Assembly (NCBI GenBank): GCA_003556385.1
Contig: PWRA01000012.1
Coordinates: 1 to 46,150 of the forward strand
Source of the DNA: Dehalococcoidia bacterium
GTDB lineage: Bacteria > Chloroflexota > Dehalococcoidia > GIF9 > AB-539-J10
Length of the DNA stretch: 46,150 nucleotides
Reading direction: 5' to 3'
Made by a program: the position numbers and the translations under genes. How positions within the stretch are numbered: position 1 is the first letter of the stretch; the number at the start of each line of letters is the position of its first letter. Shown here piece by piece: positions 20,158 through 29,486 of this stretch. The notes beneath the pieces were generated by a model. The model was not told where the DNA came from. It did not search any database and worked only from the letters and a program-made list of their open reading frames with translations.

Positions 20158-21908
20158 GACCTGGACTCTATGGCAGTCTTTATCCTGCTCTTAATAGCTG
20201 CCACAGCCTCTGGGCCCAGGTCCTCATTGCTCCTCGCGCGAAGCGAGGCGCTGGCTGAAGCCACTTCCTTATCACCCACTATCAGCATATATGGCACCTT
20301 CTCCAATTGGGCCTCTCTTATCTTCAGGTTCATTCTCTCGGAGCGGTCGTCTACTATCGCCCGGACACCTTCGCTCCTGAGGTCGGCCTCCACCCCGTGA
20401 GCGTAATCCGCATGTCGGTCCGCTATGGGAATAATGACCGCCTGGACTGGAGCCAGCCATACAGGAAACGCACCGCCGTAGTGCTCGGTGAGGCATGCAA
20501 CGAAACGCTCCATGGCACCGAGCACTGTGCGATGTATCATCGTCACACTATGCTCCGATCCATCTTCCCCAATATAACAGAAATGAAATCGTTGTGGCAA
20601 GTTGAAGTCAACCTGGATGGTAGGGCCCTGCCATTCATGTCCCAGAGCATCCCTGAGTTTGACATCGATCTTTGGTCCGTAGAACACACCCTCCCCCGGG
20701 TCTTCTTCATAGTCCAGCGCCAGCCTATCCAGAACATGTCTCAAGGACTCCGTGGCCTCTTCCCACATTGCCGCTGTGCCGGCGTACCTCTCGGGACGCG
20801 TTGATAGGAACACTTCATACTCTTCAAACCCAAAGCTGGACATCATGAACTGCGCCAACCTCACAACCTCCAGTAGCTCGTCCTCCACCTGATCGGGTCG
20901 GCAGAAGATGTGCGCATCGTCCTGAGTGAATCCTCTTACCCTGGCCATACCGTACAGCACACCCGTTCTCTCGTACCTGTACACCGTGCCCAGTTCCGCA
21001 TACCTGATGGGCAGGTCACGATAGCTGCGCAATCGGCTCTTGTAGATCAGGATGTGCCCCAGGCAATTCATGGGTCTGAGCATGTAGTGCTGTCCTTCGA
21101 TCTCCATCGGGGGATAGAGGGATTCCCTGTAGAACTCCCAGTGTCCGCTAGTCTTCCACAGGTCCAGTTTGGCGATGTGAGGAGTGTAGATGATGTCGTA
21201 GCCACGCTTATCGTGCTCATCCTTCCAATAGTCTTCGATTATACGTCGGACCAGAGCGCCTCTGGGATGCCAGCAGATCAGGCCGGGCCCAATCTCCTCA
21301 TGAGTGCTGAAGAGGTCCAGGTCTTTTCCCAGCTTCCTGTGATCCCTCTTGGCGGCTTCGGCCTGACGCTGCAAATACTCCCCTAGTTGTTCCTCGCTTT
21401 CAAAGGCCACCCCGTAGATCCTCTGCAGCATGGGCCGCTTCTCGTCGCCCCGCCAGTATGCTCCTGCTATGCGAGTAAGCTTGACCGCTCTCAGTTCGCC
21501 GGTTGAGTTCAGATGAGGGCCCCGACACAAGTCCCAAAACGATCCATGCTTGTAGATAGTCACGTCGGCTTCCGGAATCTCTTCGAGTAACTCCAGCTTG
21601 TAGGGCTGGTCGGCAAAGAGTTCTCGCGCCCGCTTCTTGCTCATTTGCTCTGTCACGAAACTGGCATCACGAAGGATGAACTCCCCCATCTTGTCTTCGA
21701 TCACGGGCAAGTCATCCGGTGTTAATGGGCGCGGTAGCTCAAAATCGTAGTAGAAGCCATTCTCAATCGTGGGCCCAATTCCAAATTTGGCTTCGGGAAA
21801 GAGGTGTTGCACTGCCTCGGCCATAACATGAGCAGCCGAGTGCTGCATCCGCTCGAGTTGCTCATCCCTTGCTTCACGTTTCATCTCAAACTGCCTGCAA
21901 TGGGGCAC
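20154..21908 (-). CDS. thrS: Threonyl-tRNA synthetase (no TGS/N1 domain visible)
   Basis: HSAAH and CRGPH editing motifs, class II catalytic domain MRPMNCLGHILIYK. Confidence 0.96.
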   Translation of the reverse strand: MPHCRQFEMKREARDEQLERMQHSAAHVMAEAVQHLFPEAKFGIGPTIENGFYYDFELPRPLTPDDLPVIEDKMGEFILRDASFVTEQMSKKRARELFADQPYKLELLEEIPEADVTIYKHGSFWDLCRGPHLNSTGELRAVKLTRIAGAYWRGDEKRPMLQRIYGVAFESEEQLGEYLQRQAEAAKRDHRKLGKDLDLFSTHEEIGPGLICWHPRGALVRRIIEDYWKDEHDKRGYDIIYTPHIAKLDLWKTSGHWEFYRESLYPPMEIEGQHYMLRPMNCLGHILIYKSRLRSYRDLPIRYAELGTVYRYERTGVLYGMARVRGFTQDDAHIFCRPDQVEDELLEVVRLAQFMMSSFGFEEYEVFLSTRPERYAGTAAMWEEATESLRHVLDRLALDYEEDPGEGVFYGPKIDVKLRDALGHEWQGPTIQVDFNLPQRFHFCYIGEDGSEHSVTMIHRTVLGAMERFVACLTEHYGGAFPVWLAPVQAVIIPIADRHADYAHGVEADLRSEGVRAIVDDRSERMNLKIREAQLEKVPYMLIVGDKEVASASASLRARSNEDLGPEAVAAIKSRIKTAIESRS

Positions 21909-21936
21909 CAGATCAACTGTATACTCATCGAAAAAA

Positions 21937-22009
21937 TGGGCGGTACTGGACTTGAACCAGTGACCTCTGCGATGTCAACGCAGCGCTCTAACCACTGAGC
22001 TAACCGCCC
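21937..22009 (-). tRNA. tRNA-Val (anticodon GAC)
   Basis: Reverse complement GGGCGGTTAGCTCAGTGGTTAGAGCGCTGCGTTGACATCGCAGAGGTCACTGGTTCAAGTCCAGTACCGCCCA. Confidence 0.95.
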
Positions 22010-22017
22010 GCTCTACG

Positions 22018-22046
22018 ATTCTAGCAGACATAGCTGAACGCAACAA
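22018..22046 (-). promoter_or_regulatory. Candidate promoter for tRNA-Val/thrS
   Basis: Minus strand TTGTTG-N17-TAGAAT just upstream of the tRNA. Confidence 0.45.
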
Positions 22047-22134
22047 ACCTTCGGTAGTGCGGGAGAACCAGAGGATCGACTGTCCTCGGGAGGTCTGGAT
22101 GTTGAACATCCACGGAGCGCTACGCCTGCGATAT

Positions 22135-22374
22135 CTATTCCTTTCCCCGCAGCCTTACACCGCTGGTGATGTTGACCTCTATAGCTTGACCGCAATTGGG
22201 ACAGGTCACCTCCATCACAAGGGGTCTTCCCATCACCCTCTCTACAAGTGAAGTCACTATCGAATCCATATTGTCTAGTCTGTCATCTAACATGTCAAGT
22301 CGTCTGACTAACTGCCCCATATTCGGGTCCTGGCTTCTCTGTCCGGGTGGATTACCTTTATCCTGCGGAACCAA
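22135..22374 (-). CDS. Hypothetical protein with partial zinc-ribbon-like CPNC motif
   Basis: 79 aa ORF, heptad-rich middle, C-terminal CPNCGQAIEV. Confidence 0.5.
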   Translation of the reverse strand: MVPQDKGNPPGQRSQDPNMGQLVRRLDMLDDRLDNMDSIVTSLVERVMGRPLVMEVTCPNCGQAIEVNITSGVRLRGKE

Positions 22375-22375
22375 C

Positions 22376-22696
22376 TTATAGACTCTTCTCCACGACGCCC
22401 AGTGATTCTAATTCGGCTTTGTCCTCTTTCATCAGCTTATCTATCTGCTCGGCGATGGTGCGCTCCAGATACTTCCGAAAGGCATCCCGGGCGGCGGGCG
22501 ATGATCTTACTGCCTCCTTCACCTTCTGCCATTCGTCGGCTATTACCTCATTCATCTGCTCAACGCTTATGGGCTGTTTCCCCTGCCATAGCTCTTCAAT
22601 TCTGTCCAAGACCCTGAGCGTCATAGCCCTCTTAATGCGATCGAACGAGATTATCTCCTCCATTGTATAAGGTTGCCCGGCTTTCTTCTCGGTCAT
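22376..22696 (-). CDS. Hypothetical helical protein
   Basis: 106 aa ORF, strong upstream promoter and SD (GGAGGTAAC), charged helical composition. Confidence 0.6.
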   Translation of the reverse strand: MTEKKAGQPYTMEEIISFDRIKRAMTLRVLDRIEELWQGKQPISVEQMNEVIADEWQKVKEAVRSSPAARDAFRKYLERTIAEQIDKLMKEDKAELESLGVVEKSL

Positions 22697-22734
22697 ATCT
22701 GTTACCTCCTCCGATCATATTTGTTCTAGCCAGT

Positions 22735-22763
22735 ATCATACGTGCAGCAGGGCCGCTTGTCAA
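22735..22763 (-). promoter_or_regulatory. Promoter for 22696-22135 operon
   Basis: Minus strand TTGACA-N17-TATGAT. Confidence 0.7.
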
Positions 22764-22783
22764 GGCACACCAGGCCTGCGCTG

Positions 22784-22812
22784 TTGAATTTCTGCCGTTG
22801 AGGGCGTATGAT
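22784..22812 (+). promoter_or_regulatory. Promoter for EF-Tu-domain-like gene
   Basis: TTGAAT-N17-TATGAT. Confidence 0.65.
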
Positions 22813-22839
22813 ATCCGTCTGAAAGGAGGTGTTCTGGAG

Positions 22840-23100
22840 ATGTGCGAAGTCGAAGTCGGTAAGGTGACGGATTTCTTTGCTAAGCCGGTGGTAGCCGGCA
22901 TAGAGCTAAGCGGCCCATTAAGAGTCGGCGATAGACTCCATATTAAGGGCAGCTCCACAGATATGGAACTGGCCGTGGAATCTATGCAGATTGAGCGTGT
23001 TAACGTTACTGAAGGCAAGCCAGGCGATATTGTAGGCATAATAGTCCCGGATAGGGTGAGACCGGGCGACAGGGTCTACAGGATCACTGAAGGGCCTTAA
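22840..23100 (+). CDS. Stand-alone translation-factor beta-barrel (EF-Tu domain II-like) mini-protein
   Basis: [98 protein letters not shown] upstream. Confidence 0.8.
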   Translation: MCEVEVGKVTDFFAKPVVAGIELSGPLRVGDRLHIKGSSTDMELAVESMQIERVNVTEGKPGDIVGIIVPDRVRPGDRVYRITEGP

Positions 23101-23554
23101 GCAGATTCGCCATCTCGATAGCGTTTGCCGCGGCGGTGAAGCCCCTATTGCCTTCCTTGGCTCCCGCTCTCTGGATAGCCTGCTCCAAGGTATCGGCGGT
23201 GATAATGCCCTGTATTACCGGCAGTCCTGTGTCCAGACTCACCTTGCCGATCCCTCTGTTTACCTCCGAGGCTACATACTCAGAGTGCGGAGTGCCGCCT
23301 CGAATCACTGCGCCCAGGCATATGATAGCATCGTACCGATTGCTCTGTGCCAGTTTCTTACTGGTAATAGGGATCTCCAGACAACCGGGAGTCCAGGCAA
23401 CGTCGATGTGCGCCTCATTGACTCCGTGACGTAAGAGAGCGTCTCTTGCTCCCTCAAGCAACTTCGCAGTGATCAACTCGTTGAAGCGAGACACAACCAC
23501 AGCGAACTTCAGGCCTTTCCCTATCAGGATTCCTTCGTAGTGTTTGGCCATCAT
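23084..23554 (-). CDS. ribH: 6,7-dimethyl-8-ribityllumazine synthase
   Basis: [40 protein letters not shown]. Confidence 0.96.
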   Translation of the reverse strand: MMAKHYEGILIGKGLKFAVVVSRFNELITAKLLEGARDALLRHGVNEAHIDVAWTPGCLEIPITSKKLAQSNRYDAIICLGAVIRGGTPHSEYVASEVNRGIGKVSLDTGLPVIQGIITADTLEQAIQRAGAKEGNRGFTAAANAIEMANLLKALQ

Positions 23555-24759
23555 TGGACCTCCTCTATACCTAGAATGTGCCCGAACTTCTCCTGCTTGG
23601 TCTGCAAGTACCTCATGTTATAAGGGTTGCAGGGGGCTATCAGCGGCACAGTATCAACTATCTTGATTCCGTAGCTCTCCAACCCGATAACCTTCTTCGG
23701 ATTGTTCGTGAGCAACCTGATATTGCGCAGACCCAGGTCGGCCAGAATCTGAGCGCCTACCCCGTATTCTCTCAGATCAGGGGCAAACCCAAGCGCGATG
23801 TTGGCCTCCTCCGTATCCATGCCCTGGTCCTGGAGTGCGTAGGCACAGAGTTTGTTATGAAACCCGATTCCTCTGCCCTCCTGTCTCATATACAGGAAAA
23901 CACCCCGGTCTTCCTCGGCTATGCGCTGCAAGGCCATTTCAATCTGGGGTCCACAGTCACATCTCAGGCTGCCGAACACATCTCCGGTCAGACACTCGCT
24001 GTGCACCCGCACCAGCACCGGCTCATCACCGGATATGTTGCCTTTAACGAGCGCCATGTGCTCAGCCGCATCGACAGCACTGCTATACGCCACAGCTCTA
24101 TAGTCGCCATAGATCGTCGGTAGTTTGGCCTCTGTCACCTTCTGCACCATCTTCTCGTGACGAATGCGATAGGCAATCAAGTCGGCGATCGCAACGATCT
24201 TGATGTCGAATCTAGCGGCGATAGCCTGAAGCTGGGGCATCTGGGCCATAGTGCCATCCTCATCCATGATTTCACATATGACACCGGCCGGATACAGCCC
24301 GACCAGCCTGGCAAGATCAACGATAGCTTCAGTGTGTCCCGCTCGCACCAGCACACCACCTTCTCTGGCTCGAATCGGGAATACGTGCCCGGGTTGAACC
24401 AGGTCACTCGGCCTGGTGTCAGGATCAAGCACAGTCTTAATGGTCTGTGCACGATCAAAGGCAGATATCCCTGTCGTTACCCGGTCCTTGGCCTCAATAG
24501 AAACCGTAAAGGCAGTAGCGTAACGGGCGGTGTTATTGCCAACCATCAGTGGGATCGCCAGTTCGTCGAGCCTCTGGCCGGCAATGGGAAGACATATCAA
24601 CCCCCTGCCGTGCTTGGCCATGAAGTTAATCGCCTCAGGGGTGACCTTCTCAGCAGCTATCGCGAGGTCGCCCTCATTTTCCCGCGCCTCGTCATCGACA
24701 AGAATGATAAGCTTGCCTGCTTTGATGTCTTCGATTGCCTCGGAAATGCTAGCCAGCAT
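23551..24759 (-). CDS. ribBA: Bifunctional 3,4-DHBP synthase/GTP cyclohydrolase II
   Basis: [12 protein letters not shown] and [23 protein letters not shown] motifs; start placed at internal ATG. Confidence 0.96.
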   Translation of the reverse strand: MLASISEAIEDIKAGKLIILVDDEARENEGDLAIAAEKVTPEAINFMAKHGRGLICLPIAGQRLDELAIPLMVGNNTARYATAFTVSIEAKDRVTTGISAFDRAQTIKTVLDPDTRPSDLVQPGHVFPIRAREGGVLVRAGHTEAIVDLARLVGLYPAGVICEIMDEDGTMAQMPQLQAIAARFDIKIVAIADLIAYRIRHEKMVQKVTEAKLPTIYGDYRAVAYSSAVDAAEHMALVKGNISGDEPVLVRVHSECLTGDVFGSLRCDCGPQIEMALQRIAEEDRGVFLYMRQEGRGIGFHNKLCAYALQDQGMDTEEANIALGFAPDLREYGVGAQILADLGLRNIRLLTNNPKKVIGLESYGIKIVDTVPLIAPCNPYNMRYLQTKQEKFGHILGIEEVQ

Positions 24760-25390
24760 CTGTCCCCCCTGTGAATCCATACTCTGCGAGGAACTCAGAG
24801 TCCAGTCGCTGTGTTCTTCGTTCATTGAGCCCCTCAACATACTTAGCTATTATATCTGCTTCCAGGTTAACTACGTCGCCGGGCCTTCTCTCGCCCAACG
24901 TAGTGTGTTCCATGGTGTAAGCCACTAGAGAAACTGAGAGAGATAGGGCATCAAACCCTGCTATGGTAAGGCTAACACCGTCAATGGCGATGAAGCCCTT
25001 ATCAACAACATAAGGCATCAGTCTAGCCGGCACGGAAACCCTCATAATGCGCGCAGCCTCCTCGGCAGCTATGCTCACAACTCCTCCCGTGTCATCGATA
25101 TGACCTAACACCAGGTGACCGCCGAGCCGTCCACCGAGCACAAGCGCCCTTTCCAGATTCACATGGTCGTTATAGCGAAGGCCACCGAGATTAGTGCGTC
25201 GTAACGTCTCAGGCATAATATTAGCACTGAAGCGGCGATTTTCCAAGGAGATCACCGTTAAGCAGACGCCGTTAACCGCTATGCTATCACCTTCCTTCAT
25301 CCCTTCTAGTGGTTCAGGAGTCTCGAAGGTCAGGTGGTGAGCAGTTGCCTCTTTTAATGTCCCGATCTCTTCAACTATTCCAGTGAACAT
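24749..25390 (-). CDS. ribE: Riboflavin synthase alpha chain
   Basis: MFTGIVEEIGTL; two barrel repeats; SIAVNGVCLTV / FIAIDGVSLTI. Confidence 0.96.
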   Translation of the reverse strand: MFTGIVEEIGTLKEATAHHLTFETPEPLEGMKEGDSIAVNGVCLTVISLENRRFSANIMPETLRRTNLGGLRYNDHVNLERALVLGGRLGGHLVLGHIDDTGGVVSIAAEEAARIMRVSVPARLMPYVVDKGFIAIDGVSLTIAGFDALSLSVSLVAYTMEHTTLGERRPGDVVNLEADIIAKYVEGLNERRTQRLDSEFLAEYGFTGGTDAG

Positions 25391-26529
25391 GGTGTTGCAC
25401 TCGCGATCGCCTTATCCCCTCGCGGCAAATCCTGGTCTACATATCCCGTAACCAGCACATCGTTGCCAAGACTCTTCACAGCGGTGCGCTTAAGACGCAT
25501 AGCCTCGGCCATCTTGTCAATGCCACGGCCCGCAACAGTCGTAGCCCCACTGCCTCCGATAATTACCGGTGAGATGAATGCCAGCACCTTGTCTACCAGG
25601 CGGCGGTCGAAAAGCGAACCCAGAAGCTCACCCCCACCTTCCACCAGGACACTGCCGATCTCGCGTTTACCCAATAGCTTCAGCAGCTCGAGCGCATCTA
25701 CGCCGCCCTCGCTGGCAGGCAATTCCAACACTTCGACGCCAACCTCCATGAACCTCTCCTTCTTTGCGGGATCAAAAGGTTCCGCTACCACAAGCATAGC
25801 TTTGCCGGGCGACTGAAAGACGTGGGCGTTCAACGGCACTCTCCCCTGGCTATCCACAATCAGACGCAGAGGCTGCATCCTCCCTGTGCCCCCTCTTCCA
25901 CCGCAGCCTCTGGCGGTAAGGCGAGGGTTGTCAGCGAATACGGTGTTAACCCCTACCATTACGGCATCGACGACGTACCGCAGAGCATGGGCATACCTCC
26001 GCGCGTCTGCCCCGGTTATCCATTTGGATTGACCGGTCCGGGTGGCAATCTTGCCATCAAGGCTCATGGCGAACTTGGCTATCACGAATGGTAGGCCGGT
26101 AGTGACGTGTTTGATATACGCCTCGTTGATGTGGTGGGCCTTCTGCTCACAGATGCCCACGTGGGTCTTGATACCCGCGCCATTGAGCCTGCGGATGCCG
26201 CGCCCCGACACCAACGGATTCGGGTCACGCAGTGCTATGTACACCTCCGCTATCCCCGCCTGTATTATGGCTTCCGTGCAGGGTGGAGTGCGTCCATAGT
26301 GACAGCATGGCTCCAGGGTAACATACATGGTAGCCCCCCGTGCTCTGTCGCCAGCCTGGCGAAGGGCCACTACCTCTGCATGATCAGAGCCGACAGGCCG
26401 AGTGTATCCCATGCCCACCCAAGCTCCATCCTTGATGACTGCTGCCCCTACTGCCGGATTGGGCCTCGTATATCCCATAGCTAACCCGGCTAGAGACAGA
26501 GCGCATTTCATGTAGTCCTGAGATGCCAT
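25375..26529 (-). CDS. ribD: Bifunctional riboflavin deaminase/reductase
   Basis: HAEVVAL...TLEPCCHYGRTPPC; C-terminal reductase domain. Confidence 0.96.
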   Translation of the reverse strand: MASQDYMKCALSLAGLAMGYTRPNPAVGAAVIKDGAWVGMGYTRPVGSDHAEVVALRQAGDRARGATMYVTLEPCCHYGRTPPCTEAIIQAGIAEVYIALRDPNPLVSGRGIRRLNGAGIKTHVGICEQKAHHINEAYIKHVTTGLPFVIAKFAMSLDGKIATRTGQSKWITGADARRYAHALRYVVDAVMVGVNTVFADNPRLTARGCGGRGGTGRMQPLRLIVDSQGRVPLNAHVFQSPGKAMLVVAEPFDPAKKERFMEVGVEVLELPASEGGVDALELLKLLGKREIGSVLVEGGGELLGSLFDRRLVDKVLAFISPVIIGGSGATTVAGRGIDKMAEAMRLKRTAVKSLGNDVLVTGYVDQDLPRGDKAIASATPCSLE

Positions 26530-26756
26530 TATAACCCACCCCTTCGGGACGAACTACTTACAGGGTCTGGCATCTGCGGCTTCACTCTACCTTCAGTGGT
26601 CATATCACAAGCTATAGGTAAGCTCTTGCCCTCTAACTCGAAAGTGCCCCTTGCACCGATCAGTACCAATTGTAACAACAGCTTCGGCGAACTGCAAAAC
26701 GAGGACCGACGAATAGCAAGATCTTCGCTCATCTGGTATAGTTGAACGGTCGGCCA

Positions 26757-27173
26757 ATGGAAAAAGCTTTCGAGATAATGGACCATACCGCCGATGTCGG
26801 GATCATCGCATACGGTGCAAGCATCGAGGATCTGTTCTCCAATTCTGCCATGGCCCTATTCAGCCTCATTACCGAACTGGAGGACGTCGAGGAGAAACTG
26901 CGTCTTGACGTGGAAGTCAGCGGCGAGGATACGGAAAGCCTGCTGGTGGAATGGCTTAATGAACTCATATACCTCGTTGATGCCAGACACGTTCTGCTCA
27001 AGCGATTCGTTATCGAAAGCCTGACCGAGAGGGAGCTTCATGCTGTCTGCTACGGCGACGAGTTTGATCCCGCAAAACACAAGATGAAGGTCGGCGTGAA
27101 GGCAGCTACCTATCATATGCTAGAATTGGCGAAGAGCGATGGATACAGCGCACAGGTGATATTCGACATATAG
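26757..27173 (+). CDS. Archease
   Basis: HTADVGIIAYGASIEDLFSNSAMALFSL...; adjacent to rtcB. Confidence 0.93.
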   Translation: MEKAFEIMDHTADVGIIAYGASIEDLFSNSAMALFSLITELEDVEEKLRLDVEVSGEDTESLLVEWLNELIYLVDARHVLLKRFVIESLTERELHAVCYGDEFDPAKHKMKVGVKAATYHMLELAKSDGYSAQVIFDI

Positions 27174-27184
27174 GAGTAGAAGAT

Positions 27185-28642
27185 ATGGCGAGATGGCAAG
27201 GGCAGCTTATCAAGGTGGATGATTGCCGCTGGAAGATTCCAGAGAATTATAAGTCAGGCATGAGAGTTCCCGGTCTCATCTACGCCAGCCAGGAGATGCT
27301 GGAATCCATGCTCGACGAACAAACCCCCGAGCAGGTGGCAAATGTCGCTTTTCTGCCCGGCATTGTGGGTTACTCGCTTGCCATGCCGGATATTCACTGG
27401 GGCTATGGATTCCCTATAGGAGGAGTAGCAGCTACGAGTGTCGAGGATGGTGTGATTTCTCCAGGAGGAGTGGGTTACGACATCAACTGCGGCGTGAGGT
27501 TGCTGCGCACCGACCTTACCGAGGATGACGTGCGGCCCAAAATAGACCAGCTTGTCAGCGCGCTGTTCCGGGATGTCCCGTCAGGCCTCGGCTCGGAGGG
27601 AACGATCAAGGCGGGGCAAAAGGAGATGCACCAGCTGATGGTTGAGGGAGCTCGCTGGGCAGTGAAGCGCGGCCTTGGTTATGAGGAGGACCTGGATGCT
27701 ACTGAGGAGAACGGTTGTCTCAGCGGCGCCGATCCCGCGAAGATCAGCGACAGAGCGGCAAAGAGAGGTATGCCTCAGGCAGGTACACTGGGATCAGGGA
27801 ACCATTTTCTTGAGGTACAGGTGGTGGAGGAGATATACGACTCGGAGGCAGCCGGCGTCATGGGCATCGCCGAGCAAGGCCAGGTGCTGGTCTTGATTCA
27901 CACGGGCTCTCGTGGCTTTGGGCACCAGATATGTACCGACCATCTTCGAGTCATGGAGCGGGCGGTTTCCAAGTACGGGATAAAACTTCCCGACCGCCAG
28001 CTCGCCTGCGCCCCCGTACAGTCATCGGAAGGCCAGGACTACCTGGCGGCCATGGCATGTGCCGCTAACTATGCCTGGAATAACCGGCAGTGTATAGCCC
28101 ACTGGGTGAGAGAGGCGTTTGGCAAGGTTTTTGATCAAAGCCCGGAGAGCCTCGGCATGAGGCAGATATACGATGTTGCCCACAACATCGCCAAGATAGA
28201 AGAACACGTGGTGGACAGCGATAAGCTCAGAGTTTGTGTGCACCGCAAGGGGGCTACGCGCGCATTTCCGCCGGGCCATAGGGACATACCTGATCGCTAC
28301 AAAGGGATAGGGCAGCCTGTCCTCATACCCGGAGATATGGGGCGTTGCTCCTTCGTCGCTGTGGGCACTCAGAAGGCTATGGATGAGACCTTCGGGTCCA
28401 CCTGCCATGGTGCCGGTAGAATGCTGAGTCGCGGAGCGGCAAAGCGCACCTTAAAGGGTGCCGACATAGTTCGGGAACTGGAGAGCAGAGGCATTGCCGT
28501 CAAAGCGGGAAGCATTCCTTCTCTGGCGGAAGAAGCATCGCAAGCCTACAAAGATGTTACCAAGGTCATAGAGGTGGTGCATCGAGCCGGCATCTCTCGG
28601 AAAGTGGCCATGGCCGTACCTCTGGGCATTATCAAGGGCTGA
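27185..28642 (+). CDS. rtcB: RNA-splicing ligase RtcB
   Basis: MPDIHWGYGFPIGGVAA; GGVGYDINCGVRLLRT; GSGNHFLEVQ. Confidence 0.97.
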   Translation: MARWQGQLIKVDDCRWKIPENYKSGMRVPGLIYASQEMLESMLDEQTPEQVANVAFLPGIVGYSLAMPDIHWGYGFPIGGVAATSVEDGVISPGGVGYDINCGVRLLRTDLTEDDVRPKIDQLVSALFRDVPSGLGSEGTIKAGQKEMHQLMVEGARWAVKRGLGYEEDLDATEENGCLSGADPAKISDRAAKRGMPQAGTLGSGNHFLEVQVVEEIYDSEAAGVMGIAEQGQVLVLIHTGSRGFGHQICTDHLRVMERAVSKYGIKLPDRQLACAPVQSSEGQDYLAAMACAANYAWNNRQCIAHWVREAFGKVFDQSPESLGMRQIYDVAHNIAKIEEHVVDSDKLRVCVHRKGATRAFPPGHRDIPDRYKGIGQPVLIPGDMGRCSFVAVGTQKAMDETFGSTCHGAGRMLSRGAAKRTLKGADIVRELESRGIAVKAGSIPSLAEEASQAYKDVTKVIEVVHRAGISRKVAMAVPLGIIKG

Positions 28643-28679
28643 TTACCAGACTCTTACCCGGCATCGGCGAGGGCTGGCA

Positions 28680-29317
28680 ATGACAGACTCAGTGATTAAA
28701 CTCCCCCATGCGCCTTTGAGAGGTGATGTATCCCTGGAGGAAACGATATCAAGGCGCAGGTCAGTTCGCACTTACCGTATAGATGCCCTGGACCTGTCCG
28801 CGATTAGTCAATACTATGGGCGGCGCAGGGGCTCACCGACGGACGGAGGTTCAGGGCAGTACCCAATCCCGGAGCGACCTATCCTCTGGAGGTCTTTCTC
28901 TGCGCAGGCGAGCGAGGCGTTGTTGCCAATTAGGCGAAGACACCCCTAGAGCCGTTGGAGGCGGGCATCTGTCGATATGATGCAGATTCTCATTCTCTCA
29001 CCCTGCACAGGCCTGGCGATTTCAGGTCTGATCTCGCGCAGGCCGCTCTAAACCAGGAGTTCATTGGCGAGGCTCCGGCGAGCATCGTTATCTGTGCCCT
29101 GTATCAGAGAACTGCTACGAGATATGGCGCACGTGCACAGAGATATGTTCACATGGAGGTGGGACACGCTGGCCAGAATACCCACTTGCAGGCTGTGGCC
29201 CTGGGCTTGGCCAACGTAGAGGTCGGGGCATTTCGTGATGAGGAGGTGCGCATAGTTCTGGGAGTGGCGGGGGAGGTGAAGACTCTGTATATATTGCCCC
29301 TCGGCAAGCCCCGGTGA
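28680..29317 (+). pseudogene. SagB-type nitroreductase family, disrupted
   Basis: Frame 28680 gives ...ETISRRRSVRTYRIDALDLSAISQ; continuation LWAAQGLTDGRRFRAVPNPGATYPLEVFLCAGERGVVAN is in another frame, then TAG at 28931, then EAGICRYDADSHSLTLHRP... Confidence 0.8.
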
Positions 29318-29424
29318 AGAGCTATAGAACCCGGGGCACACCCTTGTGCTGTACCGGCTGACGGGCGTTTCTGAGCCATAGAGGTACTGAGCGCAAGCCC
29401 CACCTGCTACAGCTACAGCCTCGT

Positions 29425-29453
29425 TTGACTGCTAAGGGAGAAAGCTATAGAAT
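29425..29453 (+). promoter_or_regulatory. Promoter for MeaB-like GTPase
   Basis: TTGACT-N17-TAGAAT, 33 nt upstream of ATG. Confidence 0.55.
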
Positions 29454-29486
29454 GACCTGTCTAAGTGGTGGAGAGCGCAAAGCAGC

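Noticed and set aside
21804-21998. Plus-strand ORF ending GGTGLEPVTSAMSTQRSNH
   Set aside because: Antisense translation of tRNA-Val; spurious.
26529-26786. 85-aa minus ORF upstream of ribD, and a possible FMN riboswitch there
   Set aside because: ORF has no convincing family; I looked for the conserved RFN motifs on the ribD strand and saw none.
29316-29453. Repeated AGCTATAGAA upstream of the MeaB-like GTPase
   Set aside because: Two 10-bp copies over 120 bp are plausible by chance; one overlaps a -10 element.
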